Below the pieces are notes generated by a model, which was not told the origin of the DNA, did no database searches, and saw only the letters and a program-made list of their open reading frames with translations. A stretch of DNA of 64,000 bases from CAJQQK01 sp963696075 (lineage in GTDB: Bacteria > Pseudomonadota > Alphaproteobacteria > Rhizobiales > Hyphomicrobiaceae): the NCBI GenBank assembly GCA_963696075.1, contig CAVOJD010000012.1:14230-78229 (forward strand), given 5' to 3'. This document shows positions 19,447 to 28,695 of the stretch, piece by piece; the first letter of the stretch is position 1, and each line of letters begins with the position of its first letter. The translations under genes were made by a program, and so were the position numbers.

Positions 19447-20454
19447 ATGGTGGAGAGCCGTACCCTGGCCGAAACGACCGCACCGCACACCTGGACGACC
19501 CAGACCACCCGCGTTTTCGTCTGGTCCATCGTCTTCCTCACCGCTGCTTTCGTTCTGAATTCCTACCTGTCTTTCTGGCAGGACTGGCCGGGGACGCTGC
19601 CGCTTCTCACCGGCACCGGCGCAATCGACACGCTGGTCGTTGTCCAGGCCGGCATTTACATCGCAGCCATCGCCCTCGCCGTTGCCCTGGTTGCAGCCGC
19701 CCGCGACCGCACACTGCGATCCGACAGCGCCATCCTCAATGCAACCGTCGCCTACATCGTCCGCGCCTGCTACTACGCAGTCCTCCTCGTCGGCCTCGCC
19801 GACATGCTCATTTCCTTCCTGCGCGTTGAAAATCTCCTGCCCGCCGTCGTCGGCGCCGACCTTGCCGAGCAGCTTGGCCGCTCCCGCTTCCGCGGCCCCT
19901 ATGTTCACATGCCCCTGATCCTCGTTGGCATGATCATCGCCGCCTTCAGGCGCGACCTCGGCTTCGTCTGGCTCGCTCTCCTCGTCGTCATCGCCGAGTT
20001 GCAGATCGTGATCATGCGCTTCATCTTTGCCTACGAGCAGGCCTTCATGGGCGACCTCGTCCGCTTCTGGTACGCAGCCCTCTTCCTGTTCGCCTCCGCT
20101 TATACGCTCCTCGAAGACGGCCACGTCCGTGTCGACGTCGTCTACGCCGGCCTCTCCCAGCGCACCCGCGGCATGATCAATCTCGTCGGCTCGATCCTGC
20201 TCGGCATTGTCTTTTGCTGGGTCATCCTGGCCATCGGCATGTGGTCGAAGACAAGCATCATCACCACCGCCATGCGCACCTACGAAGTCTCGCAGTCGGG
20301 CTATGGTATGTACGTCAAATACCTGATGGCCGGCTTCCTTGGCGTCTTCAGCGTGACCATGATGATCCAGTTTTCATCCTACGTGCTTGAAAGCCTCGCC
20401 GACGTTCGCGGCGACCCCGGCCACCGCGAACCTGCCGGCGACAGTCTCCACTGA
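19447..20454 (+). CDS. TRAP transporter small permease (DctQ family, long form)
   Basis: 335 residues, longer than a typical DctQ of 160-200. The C-terminal half holds the four-helix DctQ domain with EDGHVRVDVVYAGLSQR, the hallmark loop of the family. The N-terminal half adds about four more hydrophobic segments (TRVFVWSIVFLTAAFVLN onward), as in TakQ-type small subunits. It would pair with the large permease at 20532 and take substrate from the upstream binding protein. The 176-base gap to the binding-protein gene contains the 19323-19359 hairpin. Confidence 0.9.
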   Translation: MVESRTLAETTAPHTWTTQTTRVFVWSIVFLTAAFVLNSYLSFWQDWPGTLPLLTGTGAIDTLVVVQAGIYIAAIALAVALVAAARDRTLRSDSAILNATVAYIVRACYYAVLLVGLADMLISFLRVENLLPAVVGADLAEQLGRSRFRGPYVHMPLILVGMIIAAFRRDLGFVWLALLVVIAELQIVIMRFIFAYEQAFMGDLVRFWYAALFLFASAYTLLEDGHVRVDVVYAGLSQRTRGMINLVGSILLGIVFCWVILAIGMWSKTSIITTAMRTYEVSQSGYGMYVKYLMAGFLGVFSVTMMIQFSSYVLESLADVRGDPGHREPAGDSLH

Positions 20455-20531
20455 TGCGACATCGCCCCTTTTGGCAACCGACTGACCGCCACGCCGCCCT
20501 CTAGCCACCTGCGAAGACAAACGACCCGCCC

Positions 20532-23189
20532 ATGGAACTCTTCTTCCTCGCCGTCTTGATCCTCACCATGGCGGCTGCTCTCGCCTCGGGCTACCCTGTG
20601 GCCTTCGCGCTTCCAGGCTCCGCCATCATCTCGATCACGCTGGCAGCCCTCGCCGGCTGGGCCTTCGCCGGCGACACCTCGGCCTACTTCCACCAGGGCG
20701 GCCCGATCGAATGGCTGAGCGCGGGGGTAACGAACTTTCGCGGCATCTACTGGGAAGTCGAACGAGACACCCTGATCGCAATTCCGCTGTTCGTGTTCAT
20801 GGGCATCATGCTGCAGCGCTCGAAGATCGCTGAAGACTTGCTGATCACGATGGCCCAGCTCTTCGGGCCGATCCCCGGCGGCCTCGGCATCTCCGTCGTA
20901 TTCGTTGGCGCGCTGCTCGCCGCAACCACCGGCATCCTTGGCGCCACCGTCGTCGCCATGGGCCTCATTTCGCTTCCCGCGATGCTGCGCAACAACTACT
21001 CGCAGCCCCTTGCCACCGGCACGATCGCGGCATCCGGCACCCTCGGCCAGATCATCCCGCCCTCGATCGTTCTCATCATTCTTGCTGACCAGCTCGCCTC
21101 CGCCGTCGACCAGGCCGGCACCTCGCGCCAGGTCCTCTTCAAGGAGTCGACCGGCAGCCTGTCGATGCCATCGGAATTCGGCGTCGTCTCCACCAGCGCC
21201 GGCGACATGTTCCTTGGTGCCCTCGTGCCCGGCCTCGTCCTCGTCGGCCTCTACATGGTCTACATCCTGGTCCTCGCGCTTCTGAGCCCGAAAAGCGCCC
21301 CCGCCGTTAAGTTCGAGGGTCAGATGGGCACCGAGTTCGCGATCCGCGTCGCCCTCACGCTGATCCCGCCACTCACCCTGATCTTCGTCGTCCTCGGCTC
21401 CATCATCACCGGCGTTGCAACCGTCAACCAGGCCGGCGCCATCGGGGCGGCCGGCGCCATGATCATGGCTGGCTACCGCCTCAAGGAAGGCGAGGCACGT
21501 GCCTATTGGCCGGTCACCATCGCCATCATCGGCCTCCTCCTGATCTTCTTCGCCACATCGAACTACCCAACCAACATCAAGGCCGTTCACGAAGACACCG
21601 ACATCACCGGCATCATCATCGCAGCCATCGGCGTCTTCCTGTTCCTCGCATCCCTCATCTGGAGCGGCTGGCGCACCTTCAAGATCGACGACACCTTGAA
21701 CGGCGTCATGATCGAGACAGCGAAAACCACCGCGCTCGTCTTCGTCATCCTCCTCGGCGCGGCCATGCTGACCGCCGCCTTCCGCGCTTTCGGCGGCGAG
21801 GAACTGGTCCGCGAATTCCTCACCAACCTGCCCGGCGGCTTCTGGGCGCAGTTCGTCATCGTCATGGCCGTCATCTTCGTCCTCGGCTTCTTCCTCGACT
21901 TCATCGAGATCGCCGTCGTCGTCGTGCCCATCGTCGCCCCCATCCTTCTGATGGACCCCTCCGCCAACATCACCGCCGTCTGGCTCGGCGTCATGATCGG
22001 CCTCAACATCCAGACGTCATTCCTGACGCCCCCCTTCGGCTTCGCCCTCTTCTACCTTCGCGGCGTTGCCCCTGCCGCCGTCAAGACCATCTCGATGTAC
22101 AAGGGCGTCATCCCCTTCATCTGTCTCCAGCTCATTGCTCTCGTCATCGTCGGCATGACGCCACAGCTCGTGAACTATCTGCCGACCCGCATGTCACTCC
22201 TTTCCGAGACATCGCCCCCGCCTTTGAACCCGCGCCTCCAGTACTGCATCGAAAAATATGTCTTCGAGGAATACCGGACGAACGGCGCCGAGATCCGCAA
22301 AGCCATAACCGAGGCCCAGGGCCTCGACCTCGGCGCCCTGCCAAGTGGCCTGCGACGTGACCTCTCGGGCAGTTTCGAGAAAGCCGCCAGCGTCTTCGGC
22401 CAGCTCGACAAGATCGCTGAAACCGAAAAGGCCCTCGAGCAGGCCTCCACCGGCTACGCGACCTTGCATCGCGAAGTCCGCGCCCTCCAACGGCGCATGA
22501 CCCGCATCGATCTGGATGTGAAGGCGCTCGAGCAGACCCGCCAGCGCACCCGCGGTGACGATGCCGACGCGACCCGCGCCAAGATCACCCGCCAGATCGA
22601 GGAACTGTCCGCCGAGCGCAAGGCTCTTGAAGCCCAGATTCCCGAAAGCTGGACCCCGGAGCATGACGCCTTCGTGAAAATTCAGAAGGCTGACGTCGAC
22701 GCCCGCCGCCTCTACCGCCGCACCGTCGACGAGGCCTACGCGCCGGTCCAGGAAACAACCAAGGTCCTTGGCGGCCATCAGGGTTATCTGGCCCTTGAAG
22801 AAAAGATCAGGTCACTCGAAAGCGTGCTTGCATCGAAACCGCCACAGGAAGCAGCCGAAGTCGTACAGGAAGTCGTTCGCGAAATCCGCGGTGTCGCCGG
22901 GACCCGCCAGCTCGCCAGCGCCGTCAACGCCGTCCGCCGCGAACTGCGCCGCAGGAGTGTCGATATCGACAAGGCGAAGGCGGCCTTGACGAAGGCACTA
23001 GCCGACTACACCGAGGAAAAAGCCTGGCGCTCTGCCGCCCAGGCGAACGTTCTCCCGGCCTTGCGCACGTACGAGGAAAAAATCCGGCCAACCATCGGCC
23101 TTCGCCAACAGCCGCGCCTGCCGCGCGAACAGGCTCTCTATGTCGCAGGATGCTCCTCCGATCACCGCGATATTTCGCTGAGCTTCTGA
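20532..23189 (+). CDS. TRAP transporter large permease (DctM family) with a long coiled-coil C-terminal extension
   Basis: 885 residues. The first 560 or so are a DctM-type ion-coupled permease: many hydrophobic helices, ATTGILGATVVAMG and GQIIPPSIVLIILADQL, the family's re-entrant loop signatures, and FLTPPFGFALFYLRG near 500. After the last membrane helix (QLIALVIVGMTPQLVNYLP) comes a soluble tail of about 300 residues, rich in Glu, Arg, Lys and Ala with heptad-like spacing (LHREVRALQRRMTRID, IEELSAERKALEAQI), predicted as coiled coil. Standard DctM proteins end near the last helix. The tail should be cytoplasmic or periplasmic according to helix number, which I cannot settle by eye. Confidence 0.92.
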   Translation: MELFFLAVLILTMAAALASGYPVAFALPGSAIISITLAALAGWAFAGDTSAYFHQGGPIEWLSAGVTNFRGIYWEVERDTLIAIPLFVFMGIMLQRSKIAEDLLITMAQLFGPIPGGLGISVVFVGALLAATTGILGATVVAMGLISLPAMLRNNYSQPLATGTIAASGTLGQIIPPSIVLIILADQLASAVDQAGTSRQVLFKESTGSLSMPSEFGVVSTSAGDMFLGALVPGLVLVGLYMVYILVLALLSPKSAPAVKFEGQMGTEFAIRVALTLIPPLTLIFVVLGSIITGVATVNQAGAIGAAGAMIMAGYRLKEGEARAYWPVTIAIIGLLLIFFATSNYPTNIKAVHEDTDITGIIIAAIGVFLFLASLIWSGWRTFKIDDTLNGVMIETAKTTALVFVILLGAAMLTAAFRAFGGEELVREFLTNLPGGFWAQFVIVMAVIFVLGFFLDFIEIAVVVVPIVAPILLMDPSANITAVWLGVMIGLNIQTSFLTPPFGFALFYLRGVAPAAVKTISMYKGVIPFICLQLIALVIVGMTPQLVNYLPTRMSLLSETSPPPLNPRLQYCIEKYVFEEYRTNGAEIRKAITEAQGLDLGALPSGLRRDLSGSFEKAASVFGQLDKIAETEKALEQASTGYATLHREVRALQRRMTRIDLDVKALEQTRQRTRGDDADATRAKITRQIEELSAERKALEAQIPESWTPEHDAFVKIQKADVDARRLYRRTVDEAYAPVQETTKVLGGHQGYLALEEKIRSLESVLASKPPQEAAEVVQEVVREIRGVAGTRQLASAVNAVRRELRRRSVDIDKAKAALTKALADYTEEKAWRSAAQANVLPALRTYEEKIRPTIGLRQQPRLPREQALYVAGCSSDHRDISLSF

Positions 23190-23354
23190 CCCACCCGGCA
23201 GGACCCTGGACCGGTTCTCGGATGGCTTTGATGGCGCCGAACGCCCCACCCATGTGATGCCTGCTGCGGCTGGCTTCGCGTGGCGTTGACCATCGTCATC
23301 GCCACCCACTACCCTTGGCCGCGATAAACCGAACCAACCACCGGAACCACACCC

Positions 23355-25016
23355 GTGAAGAACCGCATCACCGGCCGCTCGGCCTTCCTGGCGATCCTCA
23401 AGGACGAAGGCATCACACACCTGTTCGGCAACCCCGGCACGACCGAGTTGCCCGTCATGGATGCCCTGAAGGACCATCCGGACATGAACTACGTCCTGGC
23501 CCTCCAGGAAGCCCTCGTCGTCGCCATGGCGGACGGCTTCGCGCGCGCCTCCGGACAGTTGGTCGCCTGCAACGTCCACGTCGCCCCCGGCCTCGGCAAC
23601 GCCATGGGTTCGCTCTATTCCGCCAAGTTCACCGGCACCCCGATGATCCTCACCGCCGGTCAGCAGGAACTCGGCCACGGCCTCACGGAACCGCTGCTCT
23701 ACGATCCCCTCGTGCCGATCGCCGAACCGCTGGTGAAATGGGCCGTCGAGGTCCACCGCCTCGCAGACCTCCCCCTCATCCTGCGCCGCGCCGCCAAGGT
23801 CGCGACCACCCCGCCAACCGGCCCCGTCTTCATCTCGCTGCCCGGCGATATCCTCAACGACGAAGACGGCATCGACCTCGGCGCCTCGACGCGCATCCAA
23901 ACCCGCGTCCGCCCGGATGACGCCACCGTCAAGGCGCTCGCCGAGCGCATCATCAAGGCCAAAAAGCCCGTTCTCATCGCCGGTGACGAAGTCGTCCAGG
24001 CCGACGCCCTCGCCGTCGCGGCCCGCTTTGCCGAGACCGTCGGCGCCGCCGCCTACCAGCAAAGCGTCGGCTGGGGCGCCCACTTCCTCTCCGAGAGCCC
24101 GTGCTACGTCGGCTCGCTGTCACGCGACCAGAAACAGGTCCGCGACCTCCTCTCACCATACGACCTCATGATCGCCGTCGGCGGCGATCCCCTGCGCATG
24201 TCCGTCTGGTCCGAAGTCGACGCCAAGCCCGACGACCTCCCCGTCGTCCACATCGGCCAGCGCGACTGGGACATCGCCAAGAACTACGCCGTCGAAATGG
24301 GCGTCAAAGCCGACGTCGGCGCCACCCTCGACGACCTTGTTCCCGCAATCAAGGCCATCGGCGGCGAGGCGTATGCCAAGGAAGCCGGCGCCCGCGTCGA
24401 CGCATTGAAATCGTGCAACTGGTCCGCCAAACGCGTCGCCCTCAAGGAAAAGATCCAGCCCAAGGCCGACATCACCCCGATCGACGTCGACTGGCTCTCC
24501 CTCGCCATTGCCGAAACGCTTCCCGACAACGGCGTCATCGTCAACGAAAGCCTCACCTCCGGCCGCCACCTGACCGATCTGTGGCCCTACCGCGAACGCT
24601 ACGACTATCACGCCCTCGCCGCCGGCGGCATCGGCTGGGGCCTGCCCGCCTCGATCGGCGTCGCCATCGCCCAGGCGCCGCGCCCGGTCTGCTGTTTCTC
24701 CGGCGACGGCAGCGCCATGTACTCCATCCAGTCGCTCTGGACGGCCGCCAACATGAAGCTGCCCATCACCTTCGTCATCGCCAACAACGGCGGCTACCGC
24801 ATCATCAAGCAGCGTCTCCTGGCGTTCCACGGCAACGCCCAGTTCATCGGCATGGACTTCCAGGACCCGAGCATTGACTTCTGCGGTCTCGCAACCTCCA
24901 TGGGCGTCCCCTCCGAGCGCATCGAAGATCCCGGCCAACTGCGCGAAGCGCTCACCAGGTCCTACCAGACGCCCGGCCCGAAACTGCTCGACGTCGTCGT
25001 CGATGGAACCGTCTGA
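23355..25016 (+). CDS. ThDP-dependent decarboxylase (benzoylformate decarboxylase-like)
   Basis: 553-residue three-domain ThDP enzyme. The N-terminal HLFGNPGTTELPVMD and the Glu in LALQEALVV (cofactor activation) are followed by NVHVAPGLGNAMG. That His matches the active-site His of benzoylformate decarboxylase; the Ser of its GNPGSNE motif is Thr here. The cofactor motif GDGSAMYSIQSLW ... NNGGY lies near residue 455. Such enzymes decarboxylate 2-oxoacids to aldehydes. GTG 23355 is the only reasonable start. It follows TRAP permeases of a 2-oxoacid-importing type, so the imported acid may be its substrate. Oxalyl-CoA decarboxylase or acetolactate synthase are less likely because their signatures are missing. 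Confidence 0.88.
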   Translation: MKNRITGRSAFLAILKDEGITHLFGNPGTTELPVMDALKDHPDMNYVLALQEALVVAMADGFARASGQLVACNVHVAPGLGNAMGSLYSAKFTGTPMILTAGQQELGHGLTEPLLYDPLVPIAEPLVKWAVEVHRLADLPLILRRAAKVATTPPTGPVFISLPGDILNDEDGIDLGASTRIQTRVRPDDATVKALAERIIKAKKPVLIAGDEVVQADALAVAARFAETVGAAAYQQSVGWGAHFLSESPCYVGSLSRDQKQVRDLLSPYDLMIAVGGDPLRMSVWSEVDAKPDDLPVVHIGQRDWDIAKNYAVEMGVKADVGATLDDLVPAIKAIGGEAYAKEAGARVDALKSCNWSAKRVALKEKIQPKADITPIDVDWLSLAIAETLPDNGVIVNESLTSGRHLTDLWPYRERYDYHALAAGGIGWGLPASIGVAIAQAPRPVCCFSGDGSAMYSIQSLWTAANMKLPITFVIANNGGYRIIKQRLLAFHGNAQFIGMDFQDPSIDFCGLATSMGVPSERIEDPGQLREALTRSYQTPGPKLLDVVVDGTV

Positions 25017-25025
25017 GGCAGACCC

Positions 25026-25835
25026 GTGTCGAAAACGAACTGGGAGAAAGCATCCGACCTGATCTGGCAGCATTGGCAGGCCGGCACCGTCATGGCCGAC
25101 CTGCCGCCGGACTTGAAGCCAGTGACCCGCGAAGACGGCTACGCCATCCAGTTCCATCTCGACGGCCGCTCGCGTCATCCCCTCGCCGGCTGGAAGATCG
25201 CGGCCACCAACGTCGCCGGCCAGGCCCACATCGGCGTCGACGGCCCCTTGGCCGGCCGCATCCTCCCCGAACGGGTCTACGAACCCGGCGCCGAAATCTC
25301 CATCACCCACAACCGCATGCGCGTCGCCGAGCCTGAGTTCTGCTTCCGCCTCGCGGGCGATATCCCCCCGCGCGACACCCCCTACACCGTCGCCGAAGTC
25401 CTCGAGCTCATCGACACCCTCCACCTCGCCCTCGAATTCCCCAACTCCCGCTTCCACGACTTCGCCACCGTCGGCGGCCCCATGCTGATTGCCGACAACG
25501 CCTGCGCCAACGACATCGTCATCGGCCCCGCCGTCGAAGTCCCCTGGCGCCAGATCGATCTCGCCACCCACAAGGTCATCGGCGACGTCAAAGGCCGCAA
25601 CCACCACGAAGGCTCCGGCTCGGACGTCCTCGGCGACCCCCGCACGGCATTGACCTGGCTCGTCAACGAAGTGACCGGCCTGGGCCTCACCATGCGCGCC
25701 AAGGAGGTCGTCTCGACCGGCACCTCAACCGTCCCCTTGCCGATCACCGAGCGCGACGAGATCACTGCGGACTTCGGTGTCCTCGGCACGATTTCTGCCC
25801 GCATCGCCGCCGAGCCAACCGACGAGCAGGCCTGA
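25026..25835 (+). CDS. 2-keto-4-pentenoate hydratase family protein (MhpD-like)
   Basis: 269 residues, GTG start at 25026, nine bases after the decarboxylase stop. The MhpD/HpcG-type signature is visible: GWKIAATN near residue 55, AEPEFCFRLAGD near 100 (metal-binding Glu pair) and ALEFPNSRF near 135. Members add water to 2-oxo-4-enoates in meta-cleavage pathways or act as related decarboxylases. The adjacent CoA-transferase and CitE-like lyase suggest a pathway that hydrates and then splits a short-chain acid, but no ring-cleavage dioxygenase is present, so an aromatic substrate is not supported. Confidence 0.87.
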   Translation: MSKTNWEKASDLIWQHWQAGTVMADLPPDLKPVTREDGYAIQFHLDGRSRHPLAGWKIAATNVAGQAHIGVDGPLAGRILPERVYEPGAEISITHNRMRVAEPEFCFRLAGDIPPRDTPYTVAEVLELIDTLHLALEFPNSRFHDFATVGGPMLIADNACANDIVIGPAVEVPWRQIDLATHKVIGDVKGRNHHEGSGSDVLGDPRTALTWLVNEVTGLGLTMRAKEVVSTGTSTVPLPITERDEITADFGVLGTISARIAAEPTDEQA

Positions 25836-25978
25836 TCACGAGCACAGAACATCAGCCTTGCGTTCCCGGACGGCGCACCGCGCCGAGCCGGGATCTTTAG
25901 AGGTTGCAGATCAATCAGACGCTTCACGCGCAGTTGCACCTCGAACACGCGGCAAGACCCGAACCGGAGATGATAGAA

Positions 25979-27214
25979 ATGGCCGAGAAAAGCGCGAGCC
26001 CCTTCGCCCACGTTCCCTTCACGCCCGACGCAACCGGCCCCGCCGAAGGCATCCGCGTCGTCGACCTCTCGCGCCTCGTTGCCGGCAACATGCTCTCCCT
26101 TCAGCTCGCCGACTTCGGCGCCGACGTCATCAAGGTCGAGCCCCCCGAAGGTGACGCGCTGCGCCACTGGAAAGACAACGGCCACTCGATCCACTGGAAG
26201 GTCTATGGCCGCAACAAGCGCTCGATCGCCATCAACCTGCGCACCGAGGCCGGCAAGGACGCGCTCCGCAAAATCCTCAAGACCGCCGATGTCATGATCG
26301 AGAACTACCGCGCCGGCACGCTCGAAAAGATGGGCCTCGCCCCCGCAGCCCTCCTTGAACTGAACCCCAACCTCATCATCGTCCGCGTCTCGGGCTTCGG
26401 CCAGACCGGCCCTTACGCCTCCCACCCAGGCTTCGGCACCCTCGTCGAGGCCATGAGCGGCTTCGCCGCCCGCACCGGCTTCCCCGACCGCGAACCCGTC
26501 CTCCCCCCGCTCGCCCTCGCCGACATGATCGCCGGCCTCCAGGGCGCCATGGCCACCATGATGGCACTCCGCGCCCGCGACCGCGGCCAGGCGGCCGGCC
26601 AGGTCATCGACCTCTCGCTCCTTGAGCCGATCTTCGGCGTCCTCGGCCCCGACGCCGCCGTCTTCACCCACACCGGCCGCCTCCCGCAACGCTTGGGCTC
26701 CGCCTCCAACACCTCAGCACCCCGCAACGTCTACAAATGCGCCGACGGCAAATACGTCGCCATGTCCGGCTCCATGCAGTCGATGGCGATGCGCATCTTC
26801 GACGTCATCGGCCGCTCCGACATGAAGGACGACCCGCGCTTTCACTTGAACGCCGAGCGCATCAAGCATCGCGACCTCGTCGACGAAGCCGTAGGCGGCT
26901 GGTTCGCCACCAAAACCCGCGACGAAGCGCTTGCCATCATGCGCGACAACGCCGTCACCGTCGGCCCCGTCTACAACACCGACGAAATCGTCCAGGACCC
27001 GCACTTCATCGAGCGCGAAATCATCGTCGAGACCGACGACGCTGATCTGGGCACCATCCCGATGCACAACATCACGCCCCGCCTATCCGAAACCCCCGGC
27101 AGGTTCCGCCGACCCGCGCCCACCCTTGGCCAACACACCGACGACATCCTGACCGCCGTCGGCTATTCCGAAGCCGAAATCGCCACGCTGCGCGCCGACG
27201 GCGTCGCCTCATAA
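25979..27214 (+). CDS. CaiB/BaiF family (type III) CoA-transferase
   Basis: Intact 411-residue member of the same family as the broken gene at 1072-2320, with IRVVDLSRLVAGNM, GADVIKVEPPEGD, the hinge NKRSIAINL and GQVIDLSLLEPIF, where a catalytic carboxylate is expected. Aspartate is the family's usual nucleophile, and I cannot place it confidently in the LLEP variant. ATG 25979 has GGAG nine bases upstream; a TTG at 25904 gives a longer but poorer start. It would activate a carboxylic acid for the CitE-like lyase downstream. The pairing of CaiB and CitE recalls itaconate and mesaconate pathways, though the MaoC-type hydratase of those routes is not in this operon. Confidence 0.92.
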   Translation: MAEKSASPFAHVPFTPDATGPAEGIRVVDLSRLVAGNMLSLQLADFGADVIKVEPPEGDALRHWKDNGHSIHWKVYGRNKRSIAINLRTEAGKDALRKILKTADVMIENYRAGTLEKMGLAPAALLELNPNLIIVRVSGFGQTGPYASHPGFGTLVEAMSGFAARTGFPDREPVLPPLALADMIAGLQGAMATMMALRARDRGQAAGQVIDLSLLEPIFGVLGPDAAVFTHTGRLPQRLGSASNTSAPRNVYKCADGKYVAMSGSMQSMAMRIFDVIGRSDMKDDPRFHLNAERIKHRDLVDEAVGGWFATKTRDEALAIMRDNAVTVGPVYNTDEIVQDPHFIEREIIVETDDADLGTIPMHNITPRLSETPGRFRRPAPTLGQHTDDILTAVGYSEAEIATLRADGVAS

Positions 27215-27298
27215 GCGACGAGGCACCACTGAATCCGCAGTCAACGAATGTGCAGCCAACGAACCTGACGAAGCCACGGGAATCCCTGTAGTCTGCGT

Positions 27299-27328
27299 CC
27301 CCGGAAAATGCGCAGCATTTATCCGGGG
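27299..27328. repeat. Palindromic hairpin, REP-like
   Basis: CCCCGGA-AAATGC then loop GCA then GCATTT, one bulged A, and TCCGGGG: thirteen pairs in 30 bases. It sits in the 216-base gap between the CoA-transferase and the lyase gene of the same operon. The outer CCCCGGA/TCCGGGG arms recur in the hairpin at 33097-33115, which suggests a dispersed family. Confidence 0.7.
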
Positions 27329-27430
27329 CCTTTACACATACGCCGCATCTCCACACGCCCCGCGCGTAACCCAACACCACCGCCGTCGCCCAAACGCATC
27401 CGCCAAACCGAACCGCCCAGGAGCCCGCCC

Positions 27431-28285
27431 ATGTACCGCTCGATGCTCTACATCCCCACGACCAACGAGCGCTTCCTCGCCAAGGCGAGCGACCGCGGCG
27501 CCGACGCTATCATCCTCGACCTTGAAGACAGCATCCCCGCAACCGAAAAAGAGAACGCCCGCCGCGCCCTCCCATCAGCCGTCACGACCTGCCGCAGCGG
27601 CGCCTCCGACATCCTCGTCCGCGTCAACCGCCCGATCCGCTGGTGCATCCCCGACGTCGAGGCCGCCGTCAAAGCCGGCGTCGACGCGATCATCCTGCCC
27701 AAGGCCGAAAACGCAGCCCACGTCCAACTGATCGCCGAGGCGATCGAGAGCGCCGAGAGCGAGTTCAAGCCCGCCAGCATGGTCAAGCTCCTGGTGATCA
27801 TCGAAGACCCCGCAGCCGTCATGGACGCCCGCGCCATCATCTCGGCCCACCCCCGCGTGGTCGCCGCCATGGCCGGCGGCGAAGACCTCGCCACCGCGCT
27901 CGAAGCCGAACCCACCGCCGAGACGCTGCGCCTGCCGAAACAGTTGGTCCATATGGCCGCCAAGGCCACCGGCCGCTTCTCCCTCGGCCTCTTCGGCACC
28001 GTCGCCGACTATTCCGACCAGGACGGCATCAAGGCGCTTGTCGCCGAAGCCCGCCGCCACGGCTTCGACGGCGCAAGCTGCATCCACCCCTCCGTCGTCC
28101 CCCTCCTGAACGACGGCTTCTCCCCTTCCGACGCCGACATCACCGAGGCCCGCCGCGTCGTCAAAGCCTTGGAAGACGCCGAAGCCCAAGGCCTCGGCGC
28201 CGTCTCCCTCGACGGCCGCATGATCGACAAACCCGTCGCCGACCGCGCAAGACTGCTACTGGCCCGGGCGGGACGCTGGGTTTGA
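27431..28285 (+). CDS. HpcH/HpaI / CitE-like CoA ester lyase
   Basis: 284 residues. ATG 27431 follows AGGAG by 7 bases; the open frame extends upstream to 27308 but without a site. Family signature: RSMLYIPTTNERF, the substrate-binding ILDLEDSIP near residue 40 with the metal-site Asp/Glu, VRVNR near 72 and AGGEDLA near 155. CitE-like lyases cleave CoA esters such as malyl-CoA, citramalyl-CoA or methylmalyl-CoA into acetyl- or propionyl-CoA plus glyoxylate or pyruvate. It closes the operon begun by the TRAP transporter and would yield central metabolites from the activated acid. Confidence 0.9.
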   Translation: MYRSMLYIPTTNERFLAKASDRGADAIILDLEDSIPATEKENARRALPSAVTTCRSGASDILVRVNRPIRWCIPDVEAAVKAGVDAIILPKAENAAHVQLIAEAIESAESEFKPASMVKLLVIIEDPAAVMDARAIISAHPRVVAAMAGGEDLATALEAEPTAETLRLPKQLVHMAAKATGRFSLGLFGTVADYSDQDGIKALVAEARRHGFDGASCIHPSVVPLLNDGFSPSDADITEARRVVKALEDAEAQGLGAVSLDGRMIDKPVADRARLLLARAGRWV

Positions 28286-28695
28286 GGGGGAGATTAGATG
28301 GTCAGATTGTGAGTTGGGTTGGCCAGGCAATGATCATCTGCACGTCCTGACGTTGGCCTGTGCGCGTACGACGTGAAGGTGATTCTGGTCGGTCGAGAGA
28401 GTGGTCCGGTGTTGACCTCGGCCAACCGCAAAAATGAAAGACGAGGGCAATCCTTCGAGCGTCTTCGTGGTCCCGGCCTGTCCGCTTCTTGAGGCCGACC
28501 TGACAAAATCTCGTCGCACCTGACGAACGACTCTGACCCAAGGCAGAAGTCATCCGTCTCAAGAATCTTCTCGTACTAACGCTTGATTTACTGCGATTTC
28601 TGGCCGAACCGCCCTTTGGGACGCGCCTTACTGGATCGTCAATAATCCATGCCATAATGCCCGCAATGCCGATGCGCTTGGGTTAGGCCTCAATC
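28286..28695. other. 410-base gap without a supported gene, lower GC
   Basis: Base composition falls visibly relative to the flanking operon. An open frame of 117 codons on the minus strand (28302-28655) has no recognisable domain, and its composition (Arg, Ser, Thr-rich) looks like non-coding translation. I see no tRNA, insertion-sequence end or clear terminator. It probably marks the left border of the inserted segment carrying the 28696 gene and includes that gene's promoter. Confidence 0.5.

Noticed and set aside
28302..28655. 117-codon minus-strand gene at the island border
   Set aside because: Low-complexity Arg/Ser/Thr composition, no start site signal, no recognisable family.
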